Source: Peptoniphilus_B koenoeneniae
GTDB lineage: Bacteria > Bacillota > Clostridia > Tissierellales > Peptoniphilaceae
Direction: 5' to 3'
Length of the DNA: 64,000 bases
Assembly: GCF_030812875.1 (NCBI RefSeq)
Contig: NZ_JAUSTN010000004.1
Span: 124,001 to 188,000, forward strand
Below, one piece after another: positions 8,117 through 16,872 of this stretch. The first letter of the stretch is position 1; each line of letters starts with the position of its first letter. Made by a program: the position numbers and the translations under genes. The notes beneath the pieces are model-generated. The model had not been told where the DNA came from. It saw nothing but the letters and a program-made list of their open reading frames with translations, and did no database searches.

Positions 8117-11098
8117 TTAATTGGCGTTCTTTCTTAAGCTCTTATAAATCTCAGACATAAATATTCCAAGGACTTCCTTTTGTGCGTCTGGATGGTCTAA
8201 TAGGTAACCAAAGAAGCCTTGATTTTGTCCCAAACCTTCAATTAAAGCATTCTCTACATTGGAAAAATAAGAAAACTTAAAGTCATTTTCAGAGTTGTTC
8301 TTTGCAGATGTTTTAAGTTCATCAGACTTCATCATAATATCTCTAATTTGCATAGCAGCTTTTGTTGCCACATCCACATCATACTTAGAACCAGTTTTTG
8401 CATTAATTTCAGCAATAATTTCTGAAAGGCGTTCTTTTTTTTCATCTCCTATATCAATAGGATCAGCTATAGGAAGTTTCACTATAGGGTTTGATGCCTG
8501 TTTTTCATCCTTATGGGTTTGGCCTTTAAGCTGTACAAAGTTATCAGCCTTTACCTTGTCTTTAATGTCCATCCCCATACTCTCTCCTGGCGTTAAAAGG
8601 TTTAGTAGATAAGAAATATAAATATAGTATTTATGAACATCCACATCTTCAAAACAAGACACCTGGATTAAATATTCATAAAATCTTTTGAAATTTTTTA
8701 ACTTAGCAATAAATTCTTTTTGATCCTTTTCAGGATATCTATCAAGCTCAAGCTTTGCCTTTTTTATTTTAAGTTGTAGAGACGAAGCTTCCTTAGATGT
8801 TATATTTCCCTTCCTCTTCTTAAATACAATTTCGTTAACCTCGTCCACATAGATCGGATCTATAATATCGTAAGCTTCAATACTCGTAAGGAGATCTTTT
8901 ATCTTATTTGCCGTTAAGTCGCTTGCTAAAAGAGTTGTTGTGTAATATGGAGCAAAAGCATTTTTAATATCCTCATAATCATTGGTAAAGTCTAAAACAA
9001 ATACAGTTTTATTAAATGGTGGACACACCCTGTTAAGTCTTGATAGGGTCTGTACCGCATTTACACCCCTTAATCTCTTAATAATATACATGGCTGAAAG
9101 TTTCTTTTGGTCAAAACCTGTTTGGTATTTATTAGCCACAATCATAACATTATAGGCTTCCGAATCAAAAGCATCTGGCACCCTATCCTCGCTCATTTGA
9201 TTCATTCCAACCTCTGTGTAGATCTTTTCATCACCATCTAAGCTTACCTTGCCTGAAAAGGCTACAAGGGCATGAATATTATCATAACCTTGACTATTAA
9301 CATATTTTTCAAAAGCCTTGGCGTATTTTACTGCTGCAGCCCTTGAGGAAGTTACCACCATGGCTTTAGCTTGATTCTTTAAGTTATGCATAACATTGTT
9401 TTTAAAATGTTCAATAATAATTTGAACCCTTTGGCTAATGTTAGTGTCATGAAGTTCTACAAATCTTGCAATTTGTCTTTTCGCCTCAGAGGTTTTAAGT
9501 TCTGGGTCGTCCTTAATTTCTTTATTTATCCTATACATAGTCTTGTAGGTTGTGTAGTTTTGAAGGACATCTAATATAAAACCTTCTTCAATAGCTTGTT
9601 TCATTGAATATAGGTGAAAAGCTTCGTAATTTCCATTTTTATTAAGCCTACCAAACATTCTAAGGGTAGTTGCCTTTGGAGTTGCTGTGAAGGCAAACAT
9701 AGAAACATTAGCTTGCTTACCAGACCTTTTAATTTGGTCTATGATAAAATCATCTTCATCTTCAAATTCATCGTCCTCAGAGCCTAAAGCTTGCGTTACC
9801 GCCTGCATATTTTTGCCAGCTGTAGAAGAGTGAGCTTCATCAATAATTACTGCAAAATTCTTATTTTTTAAATTTTTAAGTTCATCCACAATATATGGGA
9901 ACTTTTGAATCGTTGTTGCAATAATCTTTGTGTTACCTTCAAGAGCCGCCTTTAAATCTTGGGAAGAACAAGAATTGTCCATAACCTTAATAAGACCCAC
10001 AGCATGGTCTAAAGTCATTACAGCCTTTTGAAGTTGCCTATCCACTACCAGTCTATCCGTTACAATGATGGTAGTGTCATAAATAACCCTATTGTCTGAA
10101 TCATGTAGGGATACAAGTCTATGAGCAAGCCAGGCAATAGAATTTGTCTTTCCAGATCCAGCTGAATGTTGAATCAAATAATTTTGGCTTGTCTTATTTA
10201 CCTTAACATCTGCTAATAATTTTCTTATTAAATCCAATTGATGAAATCTTGGAAAGATGACCGTTTCTTTTATCTTGGTCTTGCCATCCTCATCCTCTTC
10301 CTCTTTTCTTTCAATGAAAATGAATTTATTGATTAAATCCAGAATAGAATCTTTCTTTAAAACCTCTTCCCACATATAGGAAACAGGAAGCCCATCTTTG
10401 TTTTCAGGGTTTCCCTTGCCTGTATAGATTCCCTCTCCTCTACCCTTATTAAAAGGCAAGAAAAAAGTCTTTGCCCAATCAAGTTTTGTAGTCATCATAA
10501 CCACACTTGTATCCATGGCAAAACATACAAAACAACCTGCCTTCCATAGGAAGAGTCTGGACTTTGGATCTCTTTCTTCTGTGTATTGTTTAATAGCGTC
10601 CTCAATATTCTGACCGCTAAATTCACTTTTTAATTCAAAAGCAATAATAGCAAGGCCATTTAAGAAAATAATTAGGTCAACCCTCTCTTTTTCCTTGGGA
10701 TAAACCTCCTGCATAACAGAAAAAATATTATTTTCATATTTTTCCACCAAGTCTTTGTTGTAGTCTGTGGCAGGCTTTGTATACATGAGAGTAATTTTCT
10801 TATTAGATATTTCAACCCCATTTTTAAGGACATCAATTAAGGAAGAACCCTTTTTAGTAATTTCTCCATTGATAAAATTGACTAAGGTTTCTCTTAAGTC
10901 GTTTTTATAGATGGCTTTTAGTTCCAGCATAGTGTCCTCTTGAGTCTTGTATAGAAATTCAAAAAGAAGGTCAATGTCCATGGCATAAGCCCTATTAAAG
11001 GAGGTGTTTTTTCTCTCTATAAATCCATTTTCTTTCACTAAGTGATTTACAAAATCTCTTTGATATTCAAACTTTTCATCATATACAGACTTGAGCAT
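8117..11098 (-). CDS. hsdR: Type I restriction enzyme, R subunit (HsdR)
   Basis: The 993-aa motor/nuclease subunit of a type I R-M system. N-terminal nuclease domain: D141 and ELK (E155, K157) form the PD-(D/E)xK site. Then come SF2 helicase/translocase motifs: Walker A SAGSGKT (about 312-318), DEAH (420-423), FTATP (about 472-476) and motif VI-like QTLSRLNR (near 700). The C-terminal part is helical and probably contacts the methylase core. Length is typical. The gene overlaps the hsdS stop by one base (TAATG) and has AAGGAGG just upstream. With HsdM and HsdS it cleaves unmodified DNA away from the recognition site after ATP-driven translocation. All key residues are present, so it appears functional. 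Confidence 0.95.
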   Translation of the reverse strand: MLKSVYDEKFEYQRDFVNHLVKENGFIERKNTSFNRAYAMDIDLLFEFLYKTQEDTMLELKAIYKNDLRETLVNFINGEITKKGSSLIDVLKNGVEISNKKITLMYTKPATDYNKDLVEKYENNIFSVMQEVYPKEKERVDLIIFLNGLAIIAFELKSEFSGQNIEDAIKQYTEERDPKSRLFLWKAGCFVCFAMDTSVVMMTTKLDWAKTFFLPFNKGRGEGIYTGKGNPENKDGLPVSYMWEEVLKKDSILDLINKFIFIERKEEEDEDGKTKIKETVIFPRFHQLDLIRKLLADVKVNKTSQNYLIQHSAGSGKTNSIAWLAHRLVSLHDSDNRVIYDTTIIVTDRLVVDRQLQKAVMTLDHAVGLIKVMDNSCSSQDLKAALEGNTKIIATTIQKFPYIVDELKNLKNKNFAVIIDEAHSSTAGKNMQAVTQALGSEDDEFEDEDDFIIDQIKRSGKQANVSMFAFTATPKATTLRMFGRLNKNGNYEAFHLYSMKQAIEEGFILDVLQNYTTYKTMYRINKEIKDDPELKTSEAKRQIARFVELHDTNISQRVQIIIEHFKNNVMHNLKNQAKAMVVTSSRAAAVKYAKAFEKYVNSQGYDNIHALVAFSGKVSLDGDEKIYTEVGMNQMSEDRVPDAFDSEAYNVMIVANKYQTGFDQKKLSAMYIIKRLRGVNAVQTLSRLNRVCPPFNKTVFVLDFTNDYEDIKNAFAPYYTTTLLASDLTANKIKDLLTSIEAYDIIDPIYVDEVNEIVFKKRKGNITSKEASSLQLKIKKAKLELDRYPEKDQKEFIAKLKNFKRFYEYLIQVSCFEDVDVHKYYIYISYLLNLLTPGESMGMDIKDKVKADNFVQLKGQTHKDEKQASNPIVKLPIADPIDIGDEKKERLSEIIAEINAKTGSKYDVDVATKAAMQIRDIMMKSDELKTSAKNNSENDFKFSYFSNVENALIEGLGQNQGFFGYLLDHPDAQKEVLGIFMSEIYKSLRKNAN

Positions 11099-12402
11099 TA
11101 TAGGACCTCCTTTTTACCAGTTACATACTCATAAATAAGTGACTTTTTATATTCTTCCAAGACTTCTAATTGTTTTTGTTTAGCTGTTATAGCTTCATCA
11201 ATTGATTTTGTTTTTTTGTCTAAGTAATCTACAATTTTATTTTGTTCATTTATACTGGCACATGGAATTGGCAAACCCATCAGACTTGATGTTGATAATT
11301 CCATGAAAGTAGTTCCATTACCCAAAAAATTTAAAACTTCATTCTTGGTAAGTAAATAATAAAACAGTAGTTTATAATTAAGTTTTTCCCTGTTACAAAC
11401 TATACTTTTAATACCTTGATTTGTGCACAATTCAGTTTTAGCAATCGCAACCGTTCCTATAGGTGCTCTTGTTGATAAAAGAATGGTGTTTATTGGCACC
11501 ATGTTTGTTCCACATGAGTGATATCCTTCTTTAGTTATTTTCTTTAGTGAATCTGTAATAATTTTATTGTCAAACAAATCTTTAGGGGTTATCCACTTAA
11601 TGTCTCCATCCCAATAATTTATTTTCCCTGTATTAGGGGTAGAACCGTTTAATATTGTAGCTAGATACTTAACTTTAAAAATCTCCCAATGCTTCGGTAT
11701 CTCTCCAATCCACTCAATCCCAGAATCCTTCATTTTTACATTTTTATCCAAACCTTTTGTTACAGCCTCGGTGATAAGGGATTTTTTGTAGTCTTCTAAG
11801 GTTTGAATTTCCTTCACTATTGTAGATTTTATATTTTCAATTTGTTCAGTTTTTTTGTTTAAATAGTTGGAGATTTTCACTTGTTCGCTTAAGCTAGGTT
11901 GTAATATTTTGAAATTTGACACGTTTATAGCAGAAAGATTTGCCGCACAAGATCCTGTTGTTAGATTTAAAACCTCCATAACCTTAATATCTGACTGCAT
12001 TATATAATTTAAAAAATCCGCATCTATATTTATAGGCCTAATAAGCATGAGAGATGACGCAATGGTACCTTTTTCTAAACTTTTATTTATTGAGCAATTT
12101 CCCACACTTCCTCTAAGACAAAATACAATATCATTAATTTGTATCTTAGCTCCATTTAAAACATTTAACCTTTCATTAGTGATGAATTTGCTGATGCTTT
12201 TATCAATATCTAAATAATATCCGTGAATATTATTTGATGTTAGAAAATAAACACCTTCATCCACCAAATCGTTTCCACTAGGATAATTCTTTCCTCTATC
12301 TCCATTATGGAAACTTGCTAATTGTTTTAACTTTGTAACTTCCCACTCCTCAGGTATCTCACCAATCCACTCAATGCCAGAGTCTTTCATTTTTCTTGTC
12401 AT
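11098..12402 (-). CDS. hsdS: Type I restriction-modification specificity subunit (HsdS)
   Basis: A 434-aa protein with two target-recognition domains. Each half opens with the same KDSGIEWIGEIP motif (about residues 6-17 and 225-236) and ends with a helical spacer containing LEDYKKSLI or LEEYKKSLI. This is the classical pseudo-twofold layout that recognises a bipartite target. The ATG at 12402 is chosen because GAGGAGG lies 6 bases upstream and it follows the hsdM stop by one base; an in-frame TTG 15 bases earlier has no site. The two halves differ strongly in their TRD sequences, so the target is asymmetric; it cannot be deduced here. No extra hsdS fragments occur in the window. Confidence 0.95.
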   Translation of the reverse strand: MTRKMKDSGIEWIGEIPEEWEVTKLKQLASFHNGDRGKNYPSGNDLVDEGVYFLTSNNIHGYYLDIDKSISKFITNERLNVLNGAKIQINDIVFCLRGSVGNCSINKSLEKGTIASSLMLIRPINIDADFLNYIMQSDIKVMEVLNLTTGSCAANLSAINVSNFKILQPSLSEQVKISNYLNKKTEQIENIKSTIVKEIQTLEDYKKSLITEAVTKGLDKNVKMKDSGIEWIGEIPKHWEIFKVKYLATILNGSTPNTGKINYWDGDIKWITPKDLFDNKIITDSLKKITKEGYHSCGTNMVPINTILLSTRAPIGTVAIAKTELCTNQGIKSIVCNREKLNYKLLFYYLLTKNEVLNFLGNGTTFMELSTSSLMGLPIPCASINEQNKIVDYLDKKTKSIDEAITAKQKQLEVLEEYKKSLIYEYVTGKKEVL

Positions 12403-12403
12403 A

Positions 12404-14512
12404 CTAGTCCTCCTCAAAAAGTTCTTTTACTTTTTGATTTACTAAGTCTTCTAATTCTAAAAACTCTTTGGCAAGTTCTTCTGATGGTCTTGGAGCTTGG
12501 TACTTATAAAAATACCTTGTAAATGGTATTTCAGCTCCTGTTTTAATCTTTGGTGTTTTAAGATTTAGGTCTTCTTCAAAGAGGGCTTTAGCATCAGGTA
12601 TATGGGGTAGCACTTCTCTTTTCATATACTCATCAATATCTTCTCTTATGTTTACAATTTCTGTGTCTTTGGTAGATGTGTCATAAACAACATTACCTTT
12701 TTTATCTCTTTCAATTTCTGCTTCTTTATCCATAAGAGATAGACCGTCAAGGACTTTGTTAAATAGGGCCTTTGTAAGGGGAATATCTTTTAAGAGCTTT
12801 TCAACAAGGGGTTCAAAGTCATCTTTTGACATATATTTTTTGTCTGAAATGTTATTTTTTAAGATTTCAAAGATTTTTTCATAGTATGCTTTATTTTCTT
12901 GGTATTTTTTTAAGTTTGTTTTTTCTGGTTTTTTAAGTTTTTCTCCAATCTCTTCTTTATCTAATAATTCAGCATGTTTTGCTGGGTCATAGAAAGTGTT
13001 AAGAGCTCCTGATCCTTCAAGCTTTTCAATTCTTTCTTCGTTAATGGCATAGGACCTTTGCATTGGCTGCATTACAGTATATTCTTTATAGATAAATTCT
13101 TCATTTGGATAAATTTGACAAAGGTCATTTTCTTTAAAGTTTGCATAAAGCTCTGTTATTTTTTTTCGGTCCTCTCCTGTAAATTCTCTTCTCTTATTAC
13201 CTAAAGATTTTCTTAAGGGATGATAAATTTCACTTGCGTCAATTAATTGGATCTTGCCTTTTCTTTCTTCTCTCTTGTTTTTAGATAGAATCCAGATGTA
13301 ACTAGCAATGCCAGTGTTGTAGAAGAGGTCTGTTGGCATAGCGATTATTGCTTCTATTAAATCATTTTCTAAAAGCCATCTTCTTATTTGGCTTTCTCCT
13401 GAAGCTGTTCCTCCATTAAAAAGTGGCGAACCATTTGTAATAATAGCAGCTCTTCCTAATTTATCTTCCATTTTGTTAACTGCTGATTGCATAAAGAGAA
13501 GTTGTGAATCTCCTCCTGCTGGAAGTCCCGCTGGCCATCTTGACCTTTCACCTTTAGCATATTCTTCCATTACAGCCGCCTCTTGCCCTGCTTTAGCATC
13601 AGCACCTTTCCAAGGTGTTCCAAAGGGTGGGTTTTCTAATAAGAACCTCATCTTTGTATCTCTAAAGCAATCTTCTTTTAAGGTGTCAGCATGTCTAAAG
13701 TTGGTTGCATCTTGGTCTTTAATTAGCATTTCTGCAAGGCCTACGGCGTAAGATTGGCCCATAAATTCTTGACCGAATAGTCTTATATCAGCAGTTTCAT
13801 TTAGGCCCTTAATGTGGCTGTATACCGTTGTTAACATACCCCCTGTTCCGCAAGCTTGATCCAAAATAGTTATGACCTTGCCTTCGTCATAAACATCATC
13901 GCAGCCTTCTGCTGTTAAGATGGAAACCATAACACGAATAATATCTCTACCGGTGTAAAATTGTCCAGCGTCTACATTTTGGTAAAATCTGCCAATTAAG
14001 TTTTCAAAGATATAGCCCATTTTTATGGAATCGAAGCTATGTTCATATAGATCTAATTCAGAAAAAGCTTTAACTACATTAAAAAGACAATTTTCTTTAT
14101 TCATCTTATCAATGTGACTATCTATATTTAGTTCGTTTAGGATGTCTCTTACATTTGAAGAGAAACCTTCTAAGTAAGCTTTGAAATTAAAAGCAAGGTT
14201 ATCTGGTTCGTTACAAAGTTCTTTAAGATTGTAATACGAAGTGTTATAAAATTGTTTCCCAGAAACTCTATACATGGCTCTTACAGGATAGTTTTTATCT
14301 TTTTCATATGTAGCAACTACCTTATTTTTTGTAGGCTCAAGGACGCATTCAAACCTTCTTATAATAGTCATTGGAATGATAACATCCCCATACTTATCAG
14401 GCATATATGCACCTCTAAGTTTATTAGCAATGCCCCATATAAAGTTGGCTTCGTTTGTAATATCTACTGAAGCATCTTCCAATATTTCCTTAGAGAGTAA
14501 ATTTTCCTTCAC
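12404..14512 (-). CDS. hsdM: Type I restriction-modification methyltransferase (HsdM)
   Basis: A 702-aa N6-adenine methyltransferase. There is an N-terminal HsdM_N helical domain (about 20-165), SAM motif I LDQACGTGG (about 217-225) and the catalytic NPPF motif (294-297), then a C-terminal helical extension that is longer than in the minimal family, up to residue 702. It starts at a GTG (14512) that overlaps the stop of the upstream 57-aa gene (TAGTG) with GAGGAGG just before, so translation is probably coupled. It forms the M2S modification enzyme with HsdS. All catalytic residues are present. Confidence 0.95.
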   Translation of the reverse strand: MKENLLSKEILEDASVDITNEANFIWGIANKLRGAYMPDKYGDVIIPMTIIRRFECVLEPTKNKVVATYEKDKNYPVRAMYRVSGKQFYNTSYYNLKELCNEPDNLAFNFKAYLEGFSSNVRDILNELNIDSHIDKMNKENCLFNVVKAFSELDLYEHSFDSIKMGYIFENLIGRFYQNVDAGQFYTGRDIIRVMVSILTAEGCDDVYDEGKVITILDQACGTGGMLTTVYSHIKGLNETADIRLFGQEFMGQSYAVGLAEMLIKDQDATNFRHADTLKEDCFRDTKMRFLLENPPFGTPWKGADAKAGQEAAVMEEYAKGERSRWPAGLPAGGDSQLLFMQSAVNKMEDKLGRAAIITNGSPLFNGGTASGESQIRRWLLENDLIEAIIAMPTDLFYNTGIASYIWILSKNKREERKGKIQLIDASEIYHPLRKSLGNKRREFTGEDRKKITELYANFKENDLCQIYPNEEFIYKEYTVMQPMQRSYAINEERIEKLEGSGALNTFYDPAKHAELLDKEEIGEKLKKPEKTNLKKYQENKAYYEKIFEILKNNISDKKYMSKDDFEPLVEKLLKDIPLTKALFNKVLDGLSLMDKEAEIERDKKGNVVYDTSTKDTEIVNIREDIDEYMKREVLPHIPDAKALFEEDLNLKTPKIKTGAEIPFTRYFYKYQAPRPSEELAKEFLELEDLVNQKVKELFEED

Positions 14513-14685
14513 TATTTGTCCTCCTCAATTATTTTCTTTCTATCATTGTTTTTTAATTCATTCCAAATCCAATCTTCTATTGCTCCAGAAACTGATGTAT
14601 GTTTTTCTTTTGCATATTCTTTTATTTTTTCATGAGATTTTTGGGTGAGGGAAATTGTCACTTTCTTTTTGTTTTCTTTTTCCAT
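14512..14685 (-). CDS. Small ribbon-helix-helix-like DNA-binding protein leading the hsd operon
   Basis: A 57-aa protein: a basic N-terminus (MEKENKKK), then VTISLTQKSHEKIKEYA, the strand-helix pattern of ribbon-helix-helix (CopG/Arc-type) DNA binders. A second helix (TSVSGAIEDWIWNEL) and an acidic tail follow. The ATG at 14685 has GAGGTG 6 bases upstream, and the stop overlaps the hsdM GTG by one base, so it is the first gene of the R-M operon. The palindromes at 14714-14740 lie in its promoter region and would suit autoregulation. That it controls the hsd operon is inference. Alternatively it could be an antitoxin-like relic, but no toxin partner is adjacent. Confidence 0.7.
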   Translation of the reverse strand: MEKENKKKVTISLTQKSHEKIKEYAKEKHTSVSGAIEDWIWNELKNNDRKKIIEEDK

Positions 14686-14713
14686 GTTTGCACCTCTAAA
14701 TAATATTTATTTT

Positions 14714-14740
14714 ATACATACTTGTTATGTATAATTATAC
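14714..14740. promoter_or_regulatory. Nested palindromes upstream of the hsd operon (candidate operator)
   Basis: A perfect 7-5-7 inverted repeat, ATACATA-CTTGT-TATGTAT (14714-14732), overlaps a perfect 12-bp palindrome, GTATAATTATAC (14729-14740). They are 29-55 bases upstream of the small RHH gene start and contain TATAAT-like -10 sequences on the minus strand. This is the expected kind of site for a dimeric RHH repressor. Confidence 0.55.
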
Positions 14741-14810
14741 ACCTAGTCTTTTAAATAATGTTAGCTTTCATATCCTAAGCTTTTCTTATTTTTTAAGAGG
14801 ACTTTTGGAA

Positions 14811-14845
14811 ATAAAAACCCCAGAGCTTAATCTGAGGTTTTTTGT
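14811..14845. terminator. Terminator between the fused hydrolase pseudogene and the hsd promoter
   Basis: AAAAACCCCAGA and TCTGAGGTTTTTT form a hairpin with T-runs on both strands; it follows the minus-strand gene ending at 14876. Confidence 0.75.
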
Positions 14846-14875
14846 TACAATTTACTTTTTATTTTCTTTTCTTAA

Positions 14876-15939
14876 CTAGTGTTTTAGTAGTTCAATAATT
14901 TCATCTTGTGCAACTCTTCCTTCTCTAAAAAATCTCAATAAGGGATAGCAGTGGCACATTCCTTTGCCCACAATAATTTCATATGGGACCTGATATTTTT
15001 CCATTGCTTTTTTAAATTCGTCCGCAAAGGCATAGAGGCATTCATTTTCGCCGTAATAAAAATATGTTTTCGGGAAGTCGGTAAAATCTCCTACTGTTCC
15101 GTCAAGCATATACTCAGGCAGGTCTTTATCACCTTTTGCAATTTCTCTTGCCGTTTTAAAATATGTAGGTTCAATCATTATGTCTTTGTGGTTAAGGGCA
15201 TTCATTTTTTCCCAAATCTCTTTATTTTCTTTGAGAGTTACATCGGGAATCCCTCCTGGTGAAACTGAAATAATTTTGCCGGCCATTGGAAGTGGTCTAG
15301 CTAAGGCATTATTATGTAGAAAAATTCCAAGAGCCAGGCAGGCTCCTGATGAAAATCCGAGGACACTTATGTTTTTTGCCTTATAAGTTTCAGTCATAAA
15401 CCTATAGGTTTCAAATGATACTTCATAGGTCTTATCTATCTTTACATCTTCCGAGCAAAGGGGATAGAATAAAAACCAGACGTCTTTACCTGTTTGTTCC
15501 ATTATTCTCTCTGATAGAGAAAAGTCTAACCTATCGGGTCCTGTTATCATTCCTCCGCCGAAGAAATAGAGGACCGCTCCCTCTGCAGGACTCTTATTTT
15601 TTTGATAAGAGATAAGCCTGTAACCCATAAGATCTCTGTCAATAAGAAGGAAAAATACCATTTGACAGAATAAAGAGATTGGCGCATCATTTCCTGAATG
15701 GTTTCTGGTGGAATTTTTTTCTCACTTGCTATATAAGGAGCAATAAAAGCAAGGGCGAACATCTCATTGTATGCCATAGGATTGTCCTTGCCTATATCAT
15801 CTGCTTCTTCTATTAATTTTCGATAAATTATTTTGCTCTTTTTAATAATTTCTGATGCATATGCTTTATCATACTTCTCTATAAGAACTTTTTTCATTGA
15901 ACCTTTAAATAATAAGAAATAAAAACCTTTATATTTCAT
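14876..15939 (-). pseudogene. Deletion-fused remnant: 5' part of ATC-hydrolase-family gene joined to 3' part of alpha/beta hydrolase gene
   Basis: From the ATG at 15939 the sequence encodes about 96 residues nearly identical to the ATC-hydrolase-like protein at 21098-21724. At about 15650, in the middle of the VKWYFS codons, it jumps to the alpha/beta hydrolase of 20098-21036, starting at that protein's LIDRDLMGY (about residue 57) and running to its stop. Compared with the intact pair at 20098-21724, about 560 bases are gone. The two parts are in different frames: the first frame runs on 45 residues of nonsense to 15547, while the hydrolase frame (14876-15661) lacks the first 56 residues. 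The oxyanion GGGM and GFSSG motifs remain, so a residual product is conceivable but unlikely to be functional. Confidence 0.9.
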
Positions 15940-15989
15940 CTTGCATACCCCCATCAATTTTCTAAAATTTTTTATTTTAATTTAAATAT

Positions 15990-16018
15990 AAAAAAGACGA
16001 TAGTTTTCTATCGCCTTT
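15990..16018 (-). terminator. Terminator of the 16061 methyltransferase (GACGATAG-type)
   Basis: On the minus strand AGGCGATAGAA pairs with CTATCGTCTTTTTTA. One of three similar terminator cassettes (also 16819-16854, 17920-17956), each after one gene of this island. Confidence 0.75.
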
Positions 16019-16060
16019 GTAAATATTTTGATTAAATTTTTTTCCGCAAGATAAAATATG

Positions 16061-16681
16061 TTAAGATACTTTTTTCGCAATCAGAACACCAATCGGCGCA
16101 AGTCCTCCATGCACCAACTTCATTTCAACTACTGAAAATCCATATTCATGGGTAAAATCCTTAAATTGCTTTTTATCCCATTCTTGGTACATCTTAAATC
16201 CAAAAATAGATATAAGAGTCTTTATAATATTTCTTTGTTTTCCCTCTTTCCATAGAAAGGTAGGCGCAAACAAAGTCCCATTAGGTTTTAAGACCCTATG
16301 TATTTCTTTCATTGCACGGTCTGGATTTGGCATAATATGAAGTGCATTAGCGATCAGCACACAATCAAATTCTTCATCCGCAAAAGATAGTGACCTTGCA
16401 TCGGCTACTTCAAACGTGAGGTTTTCATATTTTCCATGCTTTTTCGCTTCCATAATCATTTGCTCGGAAAAATCTGTGCCAATCCAACTTTTAGTGTACT
16501 TTGAAAGACTAAAGGAAAATTGCCCTGAACCACAAGCGAGTTCGAGAACATCCATGTCTTTATTTAAATGAGGACGAATATATTCGCAAACTTTATCATA
16601 AGCTCCTTTATCTTTTTTCATAAAAGGAGCATACAGCTTCGCAAATCTATCCCAAAATTTTTTATTGCTTTTATCATTCAC
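16061..16681 (-). CDS. Class I SAM-dependent methyltransferase
   Basis: A 206-aa Methyltransf_11-type enzyme with motif I VLELACGSGQF (about residues 45-55), the acidic motif GTDFSEQM, and the post-motif DCVLIANALHIMPNPDRA and L-K-P-N-G-T stretches. The GTG at 16681 is preferred because GAGGGAG lies 8-9 bases upstream; an ATG-started frame extends 20 codons further (16741) without a ribosome site. Such small soluble enzymes methylate small molecules or quinone-like or xenobiotic acceptors; the substrate is unknown. It is monocistronic with its own terminator and is one of three related but distinct methyltransferases within 8 kb. Confidence 0.8.
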   Translation of the reverse strand: MNDKSNKKFWDRFAKLYAPFMKKDKGAYDKVCEYIRPHLNKDMDVLELACGSGQFSFSLSKYTKSWIGTDFSEQMIMEAKKHGKYENLTFEVADARSLSFADEEFDCVLIANALHIMPNPDRAMKEIHRVLKPNGTLFAPTFLWKEGKQRNIIKTLISIFGFKMYQEWDKKQFKDFTHEYGFSVVEMKLVHGGLAPIGVLIAKKVS

Positions 16682-16818
16682 TTTCACCACTCCCTCTAAA
16701 TAAACTACTTTACCGATATTTATATAACCTTTATTATTCATCTGCTCTTGATAATATTATACCAAATATATTGTTGATATTAGTTATTATAATTTTATAT
16801 CCTTTCCATTTTTTGTAC

Positions 16819-16854
16819 TAAAAAAGACGATAGATTATTATTTCTACCGTCTTT
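16819..16854 (-). terminator. Terminator of the 16873 hydrolase (GACGATAG-type)
   Basis: Minus strand AAAGACGGTAGAAAT and ATCTATCGTCTTTTTTAG form the hairpin and U-tract. Near-copy of 15990-16018 and 17920-17956. Confidence 0.75.
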
Positions 16855-16872
16855 AAATATCCAAGTAATTTT

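Noticed and set aside
15547..15939. Frame continuing from the ATC-hydrolase start as a separate gene
   Set aside because: After about 96 codons it reads the hydrolase gene out of frame; the product is not a family member.
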